A stretch of 64,000 bases of DNA from an uncultured Porphyromonadaceae bacterium (GCA_900541555.1 UQKE01000006.1:1-64000), one strand, 5' to 3'; shown: positions 45,366-55,262, counted from the first letter of the stretch. The notes: a model not told the origin generated them from the sequence alone. Numbers and translations: made by a program.

Positions 45366-47141
45366 ATGAACAAATTCGTATCATCGCTATTAGGAGCTTT
45401 TGTCGGCACATGGATTGCGTTCTTTCTCATGGGCATCTTTATATTTTTCGTAGGAATCATGATTATCACGTCGGCATCGTTGTCGTCGGTTTCCATCGAA
45501 GTGAAAGACAATTCCATTCTTCGCATCGACCTTTCCGGCTCTATCACCGACAAGCCATACAACAAAACATTGCAAGACATCCTCGAAGGCTCGTCCGACG
45601 ATGGCAACAGCCTTCATGAAATACTTGCCGCCATCGACAATGCGTCGACCGACGACAGAATAAAAGGCATCTATTTGCGGTGTGACGCAGCCAATACCGG
45701 TATGGCCACGGCTTCGGCTATCAGAAAAGCATTGTCCGACTTCAAAAAAGAATCAGGAAAATGGATTTATGCCTATGGCCATTCTTATTCCCAATTGGAC
45801 TATTATATCGCATCGGTTGCCGACAGCCTTTTCATCAATCCGTCGGGAATGCTCGACATTCACGGGCTCACAGCCACGACAATGTACTACAAAGAACTGT
45901 TGGATAAAATCGGCGTTGACGTGCAAATCGTGAAGGTCGGCACTTTCAAAAGCGCAACCGAACCATTCTCCCAAACTTCGATGAGCGAAGCAAACCGGCT
46001 TCAAAGCAAAACATACCTCAACAACATGTGGAGCGTGCTCCGCGACGACATTGCAAAATCCAGAAAAATCAAAGCCGACGCAATTACCGAATATGCCGAC
46101 AGCCTTTATATGTTCCGGCAACCTACGCTTGCAAAAGAAAAAGGATTTATCGACGGCATTTGCTACGAACACCAATTCGAATCGAAGCTCCATCGCAAAA
46201 TCGGCATTGCAAACGATGAAGAACTAAATCTGATCAGCGCGTCGCAATTCGCCAATGCCATGTTTATCGAAAAATCGCCGGCCGACAACAGAATTGCAGT
46301 GCTTTACGCCGAAGGTGAAATCAACACAACAGGAGATGAATATAGCATCAATTCGGAAGAAATTGTTCCCCAAATTATAGAGTTGGCCGACGATCCTGCC
46401 ATAAAAGGAATGGTGCTCCGCGTCAACTCTCCGGGAGGAAGCGCCTATGCCTCCGAGCAAATTTGGGAAGCCCTCGAATATTTCAAAAGCAAGAAAAAGC
46501 CTCTCGCCGTATCCATGGGCGACTATGCTGCTTCCGGCGGGTACTACATTTCATGTGGAGCCGACAGAATTTTTGCAGAGCCCACCACCATCACCGGCTC
46601 TATTGGAATATTTGGAATGATTCCAACCGTCAAAACATTGCTAAACGACAAAATCGGAATCACCACCGACTATGTTTCAACTACGCCCAATGCCAATCTC
46701 ACCATATTTGAGCCCCTGACTTCAACGCAATTGAACGCAATCCAACAAAACGTCAATCAAGGATATGAACTATTCGTCTCCCGTTGTGCAAAAGGAAGAA
46801 AGGTATCGTCCGACAGCATCAAAAGCATTGCGGAAGGACGTGTTTGGGATGGCGGGAATGCACTCAAAATTGGATTGATCGATCAATTCGGAGGTATCTC
46901 TGAAGCCGTGTCGTGGGTAGCCCAAAAAGCGAAATTGACACAAACTGACTATACAATCGACTACTATCCCGAATATACACCCGACATTATCAATCTCATA
47001 TACAACTCGCTTGGCAGTTCTATACAATCCAAACATTTGTATTTCAACGGAGAAGACATCACCAATACAATTAATCGCATCCAAAAGATATTGGATACCG
47101 ACAGAATCCAGTGTCGAATGGAAAACATATATATTCGCTAA
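45366..47141 (+). CDS. sppA: Signal peptide peptidase SppA, 67K type
   Basis: 591 residues from the ATG at 45366; the earlier TTG at 45345 is inferior and lies at the end of lptB. A membrane anchor spans ~10-38. The protein has the two-domain architecture of E. coli SppA. The Lys base is K195 (GTFKSATEPF) and the Ser nucleophile is S390 (DYAASGGYY). It clears remnant signal peptides in the membrane. Its TAA shares its last base with the lpxK ATG, so translation is coupled. Confidence 0.95.
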   Translation: MNKFVSSLLGAFVGTWIAFFLMGIFIFFVGIMIITSASLSSVSIEVKDNSILRIDLSGSITDKPYNKTLQDILEGSSDDGNSLHEILAAIDNASTDDRIKGIYLRCDAANTGMATASAIRKALSDFKKESGKWIYAYGHSYSQLDYYIASVADSLFINPSGMLDIHGLTATTMYYKELLDKIGVDVQIVKVGTFKSATEPFSQTSMSEANRLQSKTYLNNMWSVLRDDIAKSRKIKADAITEYADSLYMFRQPTLAKEKGFIDGICYEHQFESKLHRKIGIANDEELNLISASQFANAMFIEKSPADNRIAVLYAEGEINTTGDEYSINSEEIVPQIIELADDPAIKGMVLRVNSPGGSAYASEQIWEALEYFKSKKKPLAVSMGDYAASGGYYISCGADRIFAEPTTITGSIGIFGMIPTVKTLLNDKIGITTDYVSTTPNANLTIFEPLTSTQLNAIQQNVNQGYELFVSRCAKGRKVSSDSIKSIAEGRVWDGGNALKIGLIDQFGGISEAVSWVAQKAKLTQTDYTIDYYPEYTPDIINLIYNSLGSSIQSKHLYFNGEDITNTINRIQKILDTDRIQCRMENIYIR

Positions 47142-48256
47142 TGGCGACTTGGAACGACATAGAATCACGAACAAAAAAAATCGTACTGACTCCGCTTTCT
47201 TTCCTGTACGGAGCCATTGTCTATGTGCGCAACAAACTATTTGATTGGAACATATTGAAATCTGTACAATTCAATATCCCTGTCGTATCGATTGGCAATA
47301 TTGTTGCCGGCGGATCGGGAAAAACGCCACACACGGAATACATCATTGCCGCATTGTGCAATACATACAACATCGGGGTCATCAGCCGCGGATACAAACG
47401 GAAAACAACCGGTTTTGTCGCTGCGTCTCCCCACTCCACCCCAATAGATATTGGCGACGAACCATACCAAATCTATAAGAAATTTGAGAATCGGATAAAG
47501 GTTGCTGTCTGCGAAAGTCGCGTGGAAGGCATACGCAAACTTCGCGAAATTGCCCCATCCATCAACTTGATTCTTTTGGATGACGCTTTCCAACACCGAT
47601 ATGTCAAACCGTCGCTTTCCATTGTTTTGACGGAATTCGAGCGTCCGTTTTTCTCCGATCGGCTTCTGCCATTAGGAAGATTAAGGGAAAGCGCCCAATC
47701 TGTCAGAGAAAGAGCCGACTTCATAATCGTCACAAAATGCACGGAACAAATCAAGCCTGTGGATTTCCGATTATATAAAAAACAACTCGACTTGTTTCCT
47801 TTCCAAAAATTATTTTTCAGCAAATTCGAGTATGGCAGCCCTGTTCCGGTTTTTCCGGAAGAAGCATTCCGCATACCACACCTCGCCAACTTAATGTCGC
47901 GCGACACGATTTTGACTATCGCCGGAATAGCCAATCCACTGCCACTCGTCAAATACCTAAAATCATTCCACGCCACAGTGAAAATTATGCAATTCCCCGA
48001 CCATCATTCGTTCACAAGAACAGACATGCTCGACATTGCACGCACTTTCAACAAATTAAAAGGCGATTTCAAGATTATCATAACGACAGAAAAAGATGCC
48101 GTGCGGATAAGCAACAATCCCTATTTCCCACACGAACTGAAATCTTGCATATTCTACCAACCCATACATGTGTCGTTTATCGATGGCAATGAAAATTTCG
48201 ACATCGAACTGCGAAATGCGCTCAAAGAGAACGAACGGGCAATTCAAAATTTCTAA
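47141..48256 (+). CDS. lpxK: Tetraacyldisaccharide 4'-kinase
   Basis: 371 residues from the ATG at 47141 (TAATG overlap with sppA). It adds the 4'-phosphate in lipid A synthesis at the inner membrane. The P-loop is IGNIVAGGSGKTP (~50-62). A catalytic-pair-type segment DDAFQHRYVKPSLSIVLTEF lies at ~145. The N-terminal helix (SFLYGAIVYVRNKLF) is the usual membrane-association element. Length slightly above the ~330 of E. coli, as is common in Bacteroidota. Confidence 0.95.
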   Translation: MATWNDIESRTKKIVLTPLSFLYGAIVYVRNKLFDWNILKSVQFNIPVVSIGNIVAGGSGKTPHTEYIIAALCNTYNIGVISRGYKRKTTGFVAASPHSTPIDIGDEPYQIYKKFENRIKVAVCESRVEGIRKLREIAPSINLILLDDAFQHRYVKPSLSIVLTEFERPFFSDRLLPLGRLRESAQSVRERADFIIVTKCTEQIKPVDFRLYKKQLDLFPFQKLFFSKFEYGSPVPVFPEEAFRIPHLANLMSRDTILTIAGIANPLPLVKYLKSFHATVKIMQFPDHHSFTRTDMLDIARTFNKLKGDFKIIITTEKDAVRISNNPYFPHELKSCIFYQPIHVSFIDGNENFDIELRNALKENERAIQNF

Positions 48257-48293
48257 ATTGGAAAATTAATTTAATCACATAAAATCAAACATT

Positions 48294-49112
48294 ATGATAG
48301 AGCAAATCAAACAAACCGCAGATTTTATCAAATCCAAAGTATCGCAAATGCCGCAAACTGCCATTATACTTGGTACCGGACTTGGAGAATTGGTCAATCA
48401 TATCGACATAACAGAAGAATTAAACTACCAAGACATCCCGAATTTCCCAATTTCGACCGTGGAAGGACATAGCGGGAAACTTATATTCGGGCAACTCGGC
48501 AAAAAGCGCGTCATGGCAATGCAAGGACGTTTCCACTTCTATGAGGGATACAACATGCGACAAGTCACATTCCCTGTGCGAGTCATGAAAGCATTAGGCA
48601 TTCGCACCCTATTTGTTTCGAATGCAGCAGGAGGCATGAACCCCGACTTCAAAATCGGCGACATCATGATTATCACAGACCATATCAATTTATTCCCCGA
48701 ACATCCGCTTAGAGGAAAGAACTACGACGAACTCGGCCCCAGATTCCCCGACATGGGCGAAGCCTATTCAAAGCGATTAATCAAAGACGCCCTCAATGTA
48801 GCCACCCAAAATGGAATTGTCGTGCGCCAAGGCGTGTACGTTGGCACACAAGGCCCCACATTCGAAACGCCGGCCGAATATCGCTATTTCCGCACAATCG
48901 GAGGCGATGCCGTAGGCATGAGCACCGTTCCGGAAGTAATCGTTGCCCGACATAGCGGCATGGAAGTGTTTGCTGTTTCTGTCATCACCGATTTAGGCGG
49001 AATGGACGAGCCCGAAAAAGTGTCGCACGAAGAAGTGCAAAAAGCAGCGGCCGAAGCACAACCCAAAATGACTGCGATCATGAAAGGGCTGATAAACGAA
49101 TTCAAAGACTGA
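48294..49112 (+). CDS. Purine nucleoside phosphorylase
   Basis: 272 residues, the trimeric mammalian-type family (PunA). Motifs: IILGTGLGELVNHI, VEGHSGKLIFGQ (phosphate-site His), MQGRFHFYEGY, VSNAAGGMNPDF and GPTFETPAEYR. It splits guanosine and inosine to base and ribose 1-phosphate for salvage. It lies 37 bases after lpxK and 4 bases ahead of thiL. Confidence 0.95.
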   Translation: MIEQIKQTADFIKSKVSQMPQTAIILGTGLGELVNHIDITEELNYQDIPNFPISTVEGHSGKLIFGQLGKKRVMAMQGRFHFYEGYNMRQVTFPVRVMKALGIRTLFVSNAAGGMNPDFKIGDIMIITDHINLFPEHPLRGKNYDELGPRFPDMGEAYSKRLIKDALNVATQNGIVVRQGVYVGTQGPTFETPAEYRYFRTIGGDAVGMSTVPEVIVARHSGMEVFAVSVITDLGGMDEPEKVSHEEVQKAAAEAQPKMTAIMKGLINEFKD

Positions 49113-49116
49113 AGAA

Positions 49117-50145
49117 ATGCCGGAAACTGAAATCGCAAAATTGGGAGAATTCGGTCTCATTGAAGAGCTGATGCGCTCCGTAGATCTAAAAAACGAATCT
49201 TCTATAAAAGGATATGGAGATGATGCAGCCGTTCTCTCCTACAAAGAGAAAGAGGTCGTAGTCACTACCGATCTTTTGCTTGAAGGAATCCATTTCGACT
49301 TGACTTATGTTCCGCTAAAACACCTCGGATACAAAGCTGCCGTAGTCAACTTCTCCGACATTTATGCAATGAATGGGATTCCTAAGCAAATCACCGTTTC
49401 GGTAGGCATCTCAAAACGTTTCACTGTCGAGCACATCCAAGAGTTATACGACGGCATCAAGCTCGCTTGCGACATCTACGGCGTGGACATTGTCGGTGGC
49501 GACACCTCCGCTTCCGTGACAGGATTGCTCATCAGCATTACGTGCATAGGCGAAGGAGAAAAAGGAAAAATCGTTTACCGGAATGGAGCCAAAGACACCG
49601 ACTTGATTTGTGTTTCCGGCGATTTGGGCGCGGCCTATATGGGTCTGCAATTATTGGAACGCGAAAAAGCGGCATCGGCAGGCATTGCAGATTTCCAGCC
49701 GAAATTTGCAGGAAAAGAATACATTCTCGAACGCCAATTGAAACCGGAGGCAAGAAAAGACATCATCGACATTCTTGCAAAAAACCAGATACTGCCCACT
49801 GCCATGATGGACATCTCCGACGGACTATCATCCGAATTGCTTCATATATGCAAGCAAAGCGGTGTCGGTTGCCGGATATATGAAGAAAGAATCCCTATCG
49901 ACTACCAAACAGCCGTCATGGCCTCTGAATTAAACATGAACTTGACGACGGCAGCCCTAAATGGCGGCGAAGACTATGAATTGCTTTTCACAATTCCGCT
50001 TGCCGACCATGAAAAAGCGGCCGCAATCGAAGGCATTCGAATCATCGGGCATATCACGAAACCGGAATTAGGTTGCAGAATGATAACTCGCGACGACAAT
50101 GAAATGGACCTTCGAGCACAAGGCTGGAACTCATTGTCGCAATAA
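49117..50145 (+). CDS. thiL: Thiamine-monophosphate kinase
   Basis: 342 residues. It makes thiamine diphosphate from the monophosphate with ATP. Metal and substrate motifs: GYGDDAAVL (~33), TTDLLLEGIHFDLTY (~50), GGDTSASVTG (~127), MDISDGLSSELLHI (~229) and GGEDYELLF (~288). No TPP riboswitch fits before it (4 bases after pnp). No other thi genes in the window. Confidence 0.96.
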   Translation: MPETEIAKLGEFGLIEELMRSVDLKNESSIKGYGDDAAVLSYKEKEVVVTTDLLLEGIHFDLTYVPLKHLGYKAAVVNFSDIYAMNGIPKQITVSVGISKRFTVEHIQELYDGIKLACDIYGVDIVGGDTSASVTGLLISITCIGEGEKGKIVYRNGAKDTDLICVSGDLGAAYMGLQLLEREKAASAGIADFQPKFAGKEYILERQLKPEARKDIIDILAKNQILPTAMMDISDGLSSELLHICKQSGVGCRIYEERIPIDYQTAVMASELNMNLTTAALNGGEDYELLFTIPLADHEKAAAIEGIRIIGHITKPELGCRMITRDDNEMDLRAQGWNSLSQ

Positions 50146-50252
50146 TTCCATCAAAGGAAAAGAGAAACTTGTTTTTATTTTACGGCACTGCCATAATTTC
50201 TGACATTATTAGTAACTTCGCAAGCAAATACAAATTTAAAAAGACTTGTGCT

Positions 50253-50801
50253 ATGATATACAAATTTCGATTGATTTCAGATGAAGTCAGCAATTTCAAA
50301 CTTGAAATTCAAATCGACTCCGACGATACATTCTTACGATTAAGAAATGCAATACTTGATGCTGTCGGATATACGAAAGACCAAATGTGTTCTTTTATCC
50401 TGTGCGATGAAGATTGGCAAAAAGAAAAAGAAGTCACGCTCGCCGACATGGGAAGCGATAGCGACGAAGACATTTGGTTGATGGCCGACACTCGCCTTTC
50501 CGAACTAATCGAAGACGAGGGCCAACGATTGATGTTTGTATTTGATTATCTGACCAATAGGGCTTTCTTCATGGAAATGAAAGAATTGCTTCCTTCCAAA
50601 CATCTTGCCGATCCGCTCTGTTCGAGGAAAGAAGGAATCCCTCCCAAGCAAACCATAGACATCAACGAATTCGATGCAAAAATAAACAAAGCTGCCACAG
50701 CTGCCTCTGTCGAAGATATGGACGAAGAGTTCTATGGTTCTGAAGAATTCAACGAAGACGAATTTGACGAAGAAGGATTCGACGACTTGAAATTCGAATA
50801 A
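50253..50801 (+). CDS. pRiA4b ORF-3-like (IS1096 TnpR-passenger family) protein
   Basis: 182 residues from the ATG at 50253 (IYKFRLISDEVSNFKLEI...); an earlier in-frame start lies in the intergenic gap and is not supported. The N-terminal half (~1-110) has the beta-grasp-like pattern of the pRiA4b ORF-3 family (FRLISDE, FLRLRNAILDAVGY, SFILCDEDW). The C-terminal third is very acidic (DEEFYGSEEFNEDEF). The database family name recalls an insertion-sequence passenger, but no transposase or terminal repeats are near, and the gene looks like a normal resident. Function unknown. A near-match -7 box (TAACTTCG) lies 33 bases upstream. Confidence 0.8.
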   Translation: MIYKFRLISDEVSNFKLEIQIDSDDTFLRLRNAILDAVGYTKDQMCSFILCDEDWQKEKEVTLADMGSDSDEDIWLMADTRLSELIEDEGQRLMFVFDYLTNRAFFMEMKELLPSKHLADPLCSRKEGIPPKQTIDINEFDAKINKAATAASVEDMDEEFYGSEEFNEDEFDEEGFDDLKFE

Positions 50802-50827
50802 AAAATTCAGGAACATATAAAGGCATC

Positions 50828-50867
50828 ATCGAAGAGATATCAAGGATTTTCCTTATATCTCTTCGAT
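50828..50867. terminator. Bidirectional hairpin at a convergent gene end
   Basis: ATCGAAGAGATAT (50828-50840) pairs with ATATCTCTTCGAT (50855-50867), continued by AAGG/CCTT with one bulged base. The batE stop codon (50853-50855) sits inside the stem. It separates the + strand pRiA4b-like gene from the - strand bat operon. No long T tract on the + strand. Confidence 0.7.
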
Positions 50868-51632
50868 TGCTTTTCCATCAATCCATACTTCTTGCCGATC
50901 CGATGTGCGTATCCGATACCAAATGCTGCTATCGCCATTTTCCACATTCCGCAAGGAATCCAATTTCTTTATTTTAGTTCCTTCGTGCAATACAAAAGCC
51001 GTTTCGTTTCGCCCAACCGGCGCACGCGAAACAGTGCTCAACATGGTCGAATCGCTCAGCACGACGGCATAGCTATTGTCGGTCGCGGCAGCGCGGGCAT
51101 TGTAAGCAAATATATTTGCGGCAATACATACGAATGCAAAAAATGCGCCTCCAAAAAATCCCACTTTGCGCAGTCCGATCGCCTTGCCGAAAAAATAAGC
51201 CGCCACGCCTAATATGAATAAGGCAAATGAAACCATGCCAAGAATAGTCCATCCATTGGATGACAATAAATTGCGGAATTCGCGAATCCATGTCGCCAAA
51301 ATATTTTCATCCGTTCCAAACCGGTCTTTTAATTTCGTTTGCAAGAAATCCAAATTCGCCTGCGCTTCTTTATTTCGCGGATTCAGACGCAACGACCGTT
51401 CATAATAAAGCACGGCATTGCCATTGTCGCCATTGCGATAATAGGCATTCCCCAAATTATAATACAATTCGCTCGAAACGCCCTGCTCTTTCGACAATTG
51501 TTGATACAACTCTATCGCTTCCGGATAATTCTTATTGGCATACGCCGCTGCGGCTTGTTGTGCCGTCTGAGCAAATCCGAAACGCGGCGATATTGCCGTC
51601 AAAATAATAATCAAGAATATATATCGTTTCAT
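50853..51632 (-). CDS. batE: BatE-like TPR and SH3-type membrane protein
   Basis: 259 residues, last gene of the operon. Signal peptide ~1-21. TPR repeats at ~25-95 (YPEAIELYQQLSKEQG, NGNAVLYYERSLRLNPRNKEA). Two hydrophobic segments (~132-152 and ~157-176). A C-terminal SH3b-like fold (~195-259) with STVSRAPVGRNETAFVLHEGTK, IWYRIRTSD and VWIDG. Inner-membrane, with its binding domain likely periplasmic. Its ATG overlaps the batD stop (ATGA). The bat genes were named for aerotolerance in B. fragilis; the biochemical role remains unclear. Confidence 0.88.
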   Translation of the reverse strand: MKRYIFLIIILTAISPRFGFAQTAQQAAAAYANKNYPEAIELYQQLSKEQGVSSELYYNLGNAYYRNGDNGNAVLYYERSLRLNPRNKEAQANLDFLQTKLKDRFGTDENILATWIREFRNLLSSNGWTILGMVSFALFILGVAAYFFGKAIGLRKVGFFGGAFFAFVCIAANIFAYNARAAATDNSYAVVLSDSTMLSTVSRAPVGRNETAFVLHEGTKIKKLDSLRNVENGDSSIWYRIRTSDRQEVWIDGKAIEEI

Positions 51633-53476
51633 TTCTTCACCGGTTTAGTTTTAGTGTTCTCCACTGTTCCAATTGCTTCTACCGCTTCGGCAAAAACCTT
51701 ATCCATTGAAATGCCTGCCGTTGCAGCCGATTGTGCATAACGGGCAAATTCACACTCATCCAATATGCGTATGATCCGATCAATATCGGCCTCATACATT
51801 CCATAATTTGTCAACTCCTTGGAAATATTGTCGCGATTCAACTCCGACACCGGAATCGACAATTTGTCGCTGAAATATCCCCACAATGCCGTCAGCATTT
51901 CTTCATAGAATTGATCGGACAAACCTTTTTGCAGAAAACGTTTGGCACGTTTCAACCGCTTAATCGCTATTTTATTTGCTCCTTTCTTCTTCATCAGCAT
52001 TTCGTTCGCTCTGAGTTTTAAAGTCCTGCGATACAAAAATGCCACGAATAGGAATACGACGGACAAAACAACATAGAAAAGCACATTATGCCATCCCCCC
52101 AATATGTAAGCCACGTCCTTCGACAAATGCATTTCCCCCGTATAGATTGGCAAGATGTCCTTCATTGGTTCATGATTGTAGCGAACAGCATTGGATGCCG
52201 TACCTTTCGCCACGTTCAAGTTGAAGCCTTCAACATTCACATGTTCATACTTTTCCGACGCCGGATTGAAATAAGAAAATGAAGTGCCTTCGATTTTAAA
52301 CGTACCAACCGATTGCGGAACAAACGTATATTCTGCCTCTACTTTTCCTGTCAATGTGCTGCCTGATGGATTGGCGGATACCACAGTTTGAGGATCGTAC
52401 ATATCAAATTGCGACGGGAAATTGAATTTCGGCATTGTCAAACCCTTTAAATTCCCCGAACCCGAAACTACGATCTTGACCGATGAAGCCTCATTGGTTC
52501 TAACTTGATTCTCCGGCAATACGCACGACACCTTGAAATTCCCGACTGCGCCTGTAAAATCAGCCGGACGGGGAGTCGGCAGCTCGCGCACATCGAGCGA
52601 CGCACTGTTTGATTGCAACTTGATTGTCTTCTCGACAGGGCTTCTCATGCGCCCAAATGCCGTATTGATGGTTTCGAATTGCACCACCGTCAATTCATAA
52701 CTTCCGGATGAAATCTTCAATTGTCCACTTTGCTGCGGGAATAGAACTGATTGTTTCACCACATACGAATAGTAATTCTCACCATTGACATTCTCAAATT
52801 TTCCTTGCAACTGCACCGGCACTTCTTGGGCCATAAAACCATTATAAGACGGCTGCACGTTGGTCAAGAATTTCGATATTTGATATTTTGAATACAACTT
52901 AATCGAACACAGCACGCCTTCTTGCACATAGGCGGAAGGTTTCGACAAGACAATTCGCACAAACACGTCGTTATGCCCTATCGGCTTATCGGCAGTCTGG
53001 GTGTCAATGTCATAAACTTGCACAGATTGCGTGCGATTGCCCGATGTGTTTGTCGCCGACCGATCCGGCGGCAATATTTCCAACGACACCGGTCGTGTCG
53101 ACAACGTTTTCCCACCGACAATGGCGTTCGCCGCAGAAATCTTCACTGATCCTTGCTTTTCTGCCCGATACGTGTAGGTGTATCTTACAGAAGAGCTATG
53201 CCTTCTTTTCCCATTGGTCGTTATGTCCGAACTCGATTGCATAATTGCCGGCCCAAACAAAAAACGGCAATTCGGTATCTCTTTAATTTCTATATTCTGC
53301 GGATATTCAGGAGAGTTTTCAAGCACATAAGTTATTGAAAACTTATTCCCTTCAATCACCTGCGATGGCGCTTCCACTCGAAATGAGACAGAAGCTGCAT
53401 GCAAAGACATGCCAATGAAGGGTAACAACAATAGTGCTATTGTTCTCCAATAAAATCTAATTATATTCTTTTTCAT
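51629..53476 (-). CDS. batD: BatD, oxygen tolerance protein
   Basis: 615 residues from the ATG at 53476, which shares a base with the batC stop; an ATG two codons earlier (53482) is equally open. Signal peptide, then repeated Ig-like beta domains typical of BatD (VSFRVEAPSQVIEGNKFSI, QEVPVQLQGKF, FKVSCVLPENQVRTNEASSV in parts). One membrane segment at ~445-465 and a cytoplasmic helical tail follow. It is thought to be a periplasmic binding part of the Bat complex. Nothing is truncated. Confidence 0.92.
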   Translation of the reverse strand: MKKNIIRFYWRTIALLLLPFIGMSLHAASVSFRVEAPSQVIEGNKFSITYVLENSPEYPQNIEIKEIPNCRFLFGPAIMQSSSDITTNGKRRHSSSVRYTYTYRAEKQGSVKISAANAIVGGKTLSTRPVSLEILPPDRSATNTSGNRTQSVQVYDIDTQTADKPIGHNDVFVRIVLSKPSAYVQEGVLCSIKLYSKYQISKFLTNVQPSYNGFMAQEVPVQLQGKFENVNGENYYSYVVKQSVLFPQQSGQLKISSGSYELTVVQFETINTAFGRMRSPVEKTIKLQSNSASLDVRELPTPRPADFTGAVGNFKVSCVLPENQVRTNEASSVKIVVSGSGNLKGLTMPKFNFPSQFDMYDPQTVVSANPSGSTLTGKVEAEYTFVPQSVGTFKIEGTSFSYFNPASEKYEHVNVEGFNLNVAKGTASNAVRYNHEPMKDILPIYTGEMHLSKDVAYILGGWHNVLFYVVLSVVFLFVAFLYRRTLKLRANEMLMKKKGANKIAIKRLKRAKRFLQKGLSDQFYEEMLTALWGYFSDKLSIPVSELNRDNISKELTNYGMYEADIDRIIRILDECEFARYAQSAATAGISMDKVFAEAVEAIGTVENTKTKPVKK

Positions 53477-54213
53477 CACCATGGTTTCTGACTTCTGGGA
53501 CGTCCTTGCATTTGCTGCGCTTTGCGTTTGTTCACTTTGTCGCGCGTATTTTTCTCTTCATTTTGAACAGCATTCAGAATATTATCAGGCGTCGTGTTTT
53601 GCAATTGCGGCTTATCCTGTTTCGGTGGATTAGCTTGCGGCTGATTTTGCTGTTGCTGATCTTGTTGCTTGTCTTGATCCTTATTTTGGTCTTTATCCTG
53701 CTGTTGTTGCTGATTGCTTTGGTTTTCTTGCAACTTTTTTTGTGCCATCCGGAGATTCTTCCGTGCTTGGTCGTCGGCCGGATTAATGCGCAACGATTCT
53801 TTAAAGAAATCGACACTCGACTGGTAGTCCTCCGTGTCGTAGGCCAATCGGCCCAAATCATAAAAAGATTTTTGCTTCAATTGCTTAGAAGCGGATTGTG
53901 CGGTTGCCACATCTCCAAACAACTTTGCAGCTTGTTGCGTCAAGACAGAATCTTGCGGGTTGTTTTCTCCGCTTCGTTGTTTCAACAAAGTCGTAGCCAA
54001 ATTAAATTTGGCAATTTGCGAATCCGGATTCTTCTCCAACACTTGCTTATAGCAATTTTCGGCATCCGAATACTTTTCTTTTTCAAAATATTCGTTGCCG
54101 CTTTTGATCAGGTTGCGCTCCTTTTTGGTTTCTTGCCCTGCCAACGACAATGGCGACACCAACAAAAAAGCCGTAGCCATCAGCAATATTACGTATCTCG
54201 TTTTCATCTTCAT
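53476..54213 (-). CDS. batC: BatC, TPR protein
   Basis: 245 residues from the ATG at 54213, which overlaps the batB stop (ATGA); the longer frame to 54249 would run into batB. Signal peptide ~1-26 (ILLMATAFLLVSPLSLAG). TPR repeats ~30-150 (KYSDAENCYKQVLEKNPDSQIAKFN in parts, YDTEDYQSSVDFFKESLRINP). A Gln/Asp/Asn-rich low-complexity tail at ~160-215 and a basic end follow. Probably a periplasmic scaffold for the VWA proteins BatA and BatB. Confidence 0.9.
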   Translation of the reverse strand: MKMKTRYVILLMATAFLLVSPLSLAGQETKKERNLIKSGNEYFEKEKYSDAENCYKQVLEKNPDSQIAKFNLATTLLKQRSGENNPQDSVLTQQAAKLFGDVATAQSASKQLKQKSFYDLGRLAYDTEDYQSSVDFFKESLRINPADDQARKNLRMAQKKLQENQSNQQQQQDKDQNKDQDKQQDQQQQNQPQANPPKQDKPQLQNTTPDNILNAVQNEEKNTRDKVNKRKAQQMQGRPRSQKPW

Positions 54214-55250
54214 GCTTGTTTTCCAAAAAAGTTTGTATTGATAAGCCATGAAATTTTCTTGTCCGACACCAACAAGTCAATTATCAACAAAGCTAATGCA
54301 ATCCATGCAAAAACAGGAAATTGCTCGTCGTTGGGCGTAAATATCTTCTTTTGCATGTTCGCTTTTTTAGCTTTCGCAATCTGGTCGGCAAGAATATCCA
54401 CTGCATCGGAATTATTTGCCGACACATACACGCCCGTGCCGATTTTTGCTATATCCATAGCCATCTCTTCATTGCATGCAGTCATCGCAGCCTGTCCATT
54501 CTCATCCGTCAGGAAAGTTCCATCGCCAAGAGGTATGGCCATAGGTTTCGAAGTCCCGACGCTTACTACATCGATTTCCACGCCTTTCTCTTTTGCAGTC
54601 TTAGCAGCTCTGACCGCATCATCCTCATGATTTTCCCCATCCGTAATCAGCACTATTGATTTTTGGCATTGCGGATTTTCGGAAAAAGCAGTCATCGACA
54701 AATCGATAGCCGCGCCTATTGCCGTCCCTTGATTCGAAATCAAAGAAGGCGACAAACTATTCAGAAATAATTTGGCCGAACTGAAATCGTCTGTAACCGG
54801 AAGTTGCAAATAGGCATCGCCGGCAAAAACGACAATCCCGACTTTATCATTTTCAAATTTATCGATTAATTTCTCAACCAAAAATTTTGAACGTTGCAGC
54901 CGGCTGATTCCTTTCGGATCTTCCGTCGAAGAGGCCAACATCGAATTAGAAATATCGAGAGCCACCACCACTTCCGAGCCTTGCACATTCACTGTGCTTG
55001 CCGACGCTTCGCCTTTCGCGCGAGGTCGCGCCAAAATGACGACGATCACAGCCACCAGCAGCAATTCCAATGAAATTTTTATCCAAGGCGTATATCGCGA
55101 CACTTCCGGCATTTGAAGATTCAACACCGGCAATTGCCCGAATTGCTTTAACTTCTTATTTCTTGCTTTCCGCGTCAGGACATATAATCCAAACAATATT
55201 GGCAAAAGCAATAATAAAATCAATAATTGGGGATATCCGAAACTAAACAT
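54210..55250 (-). CDS. batB: BatB, VWA-domain membrane protein
   Basis: 346 residues. N-terminal membrane segments at ~7-25 and ~58-77, a VWA domain at ~90-280, and a C-terminal membrane segment at ~308-325. The metal site (MIDAS) is intact: DISNS in VVALDISNSMLAS, and later Thr and Asp residues in VITDGENHEDD. Two adjacent VWA proteins (BatA, BatB) are characteristic of this operon and may form a heteromer. It lies 12 bases after batA. Confidence 0.93.
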   Translation of the reverse strand: MFSFGYPQLLILLLLLPILFGLYVLTRKARNKKLKQFGQLPVLNLQMPEVSRYTPWIKISLELLLVAVIVVILARPRAKGEASASTVNVQGSEVVVALDISNSMLASSTEDPKGISRLQRSKFLVEKLIDKFENDKVGIVVFAGDAYLQLPVTDDFSSAKLFLNSLSPSLISNQGTAIGAAIDLSMTAFSENPQCQKSIVLITDGENHEDDAVRAAKTAKEKGVEIDVVSVGTSKPMAIPLGDGTFLTDENGQAAMTACNEEMAMDIAKIGTGVYVSANNSDAVDILADQIAKAKKANMQKKIFTPNDEQFPVFAWIALALLIIDLLVSDKKISWLINTNFFGKQA

Positions 55251-55262
55251 ATCGCATACAAT

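Noticed and set aside
49113-49116. TPP riboswitch upstream of thiL
   Set aside because: thiL starts 4 bases after the phosphorylase stop.
53506-54630. 374-codon open frame opposite batC and batB
   Set aside because: Leu/Ile-rich translation of the Gln-rich complementary strand; the bat genes with overlapping starts and stops explain the region.
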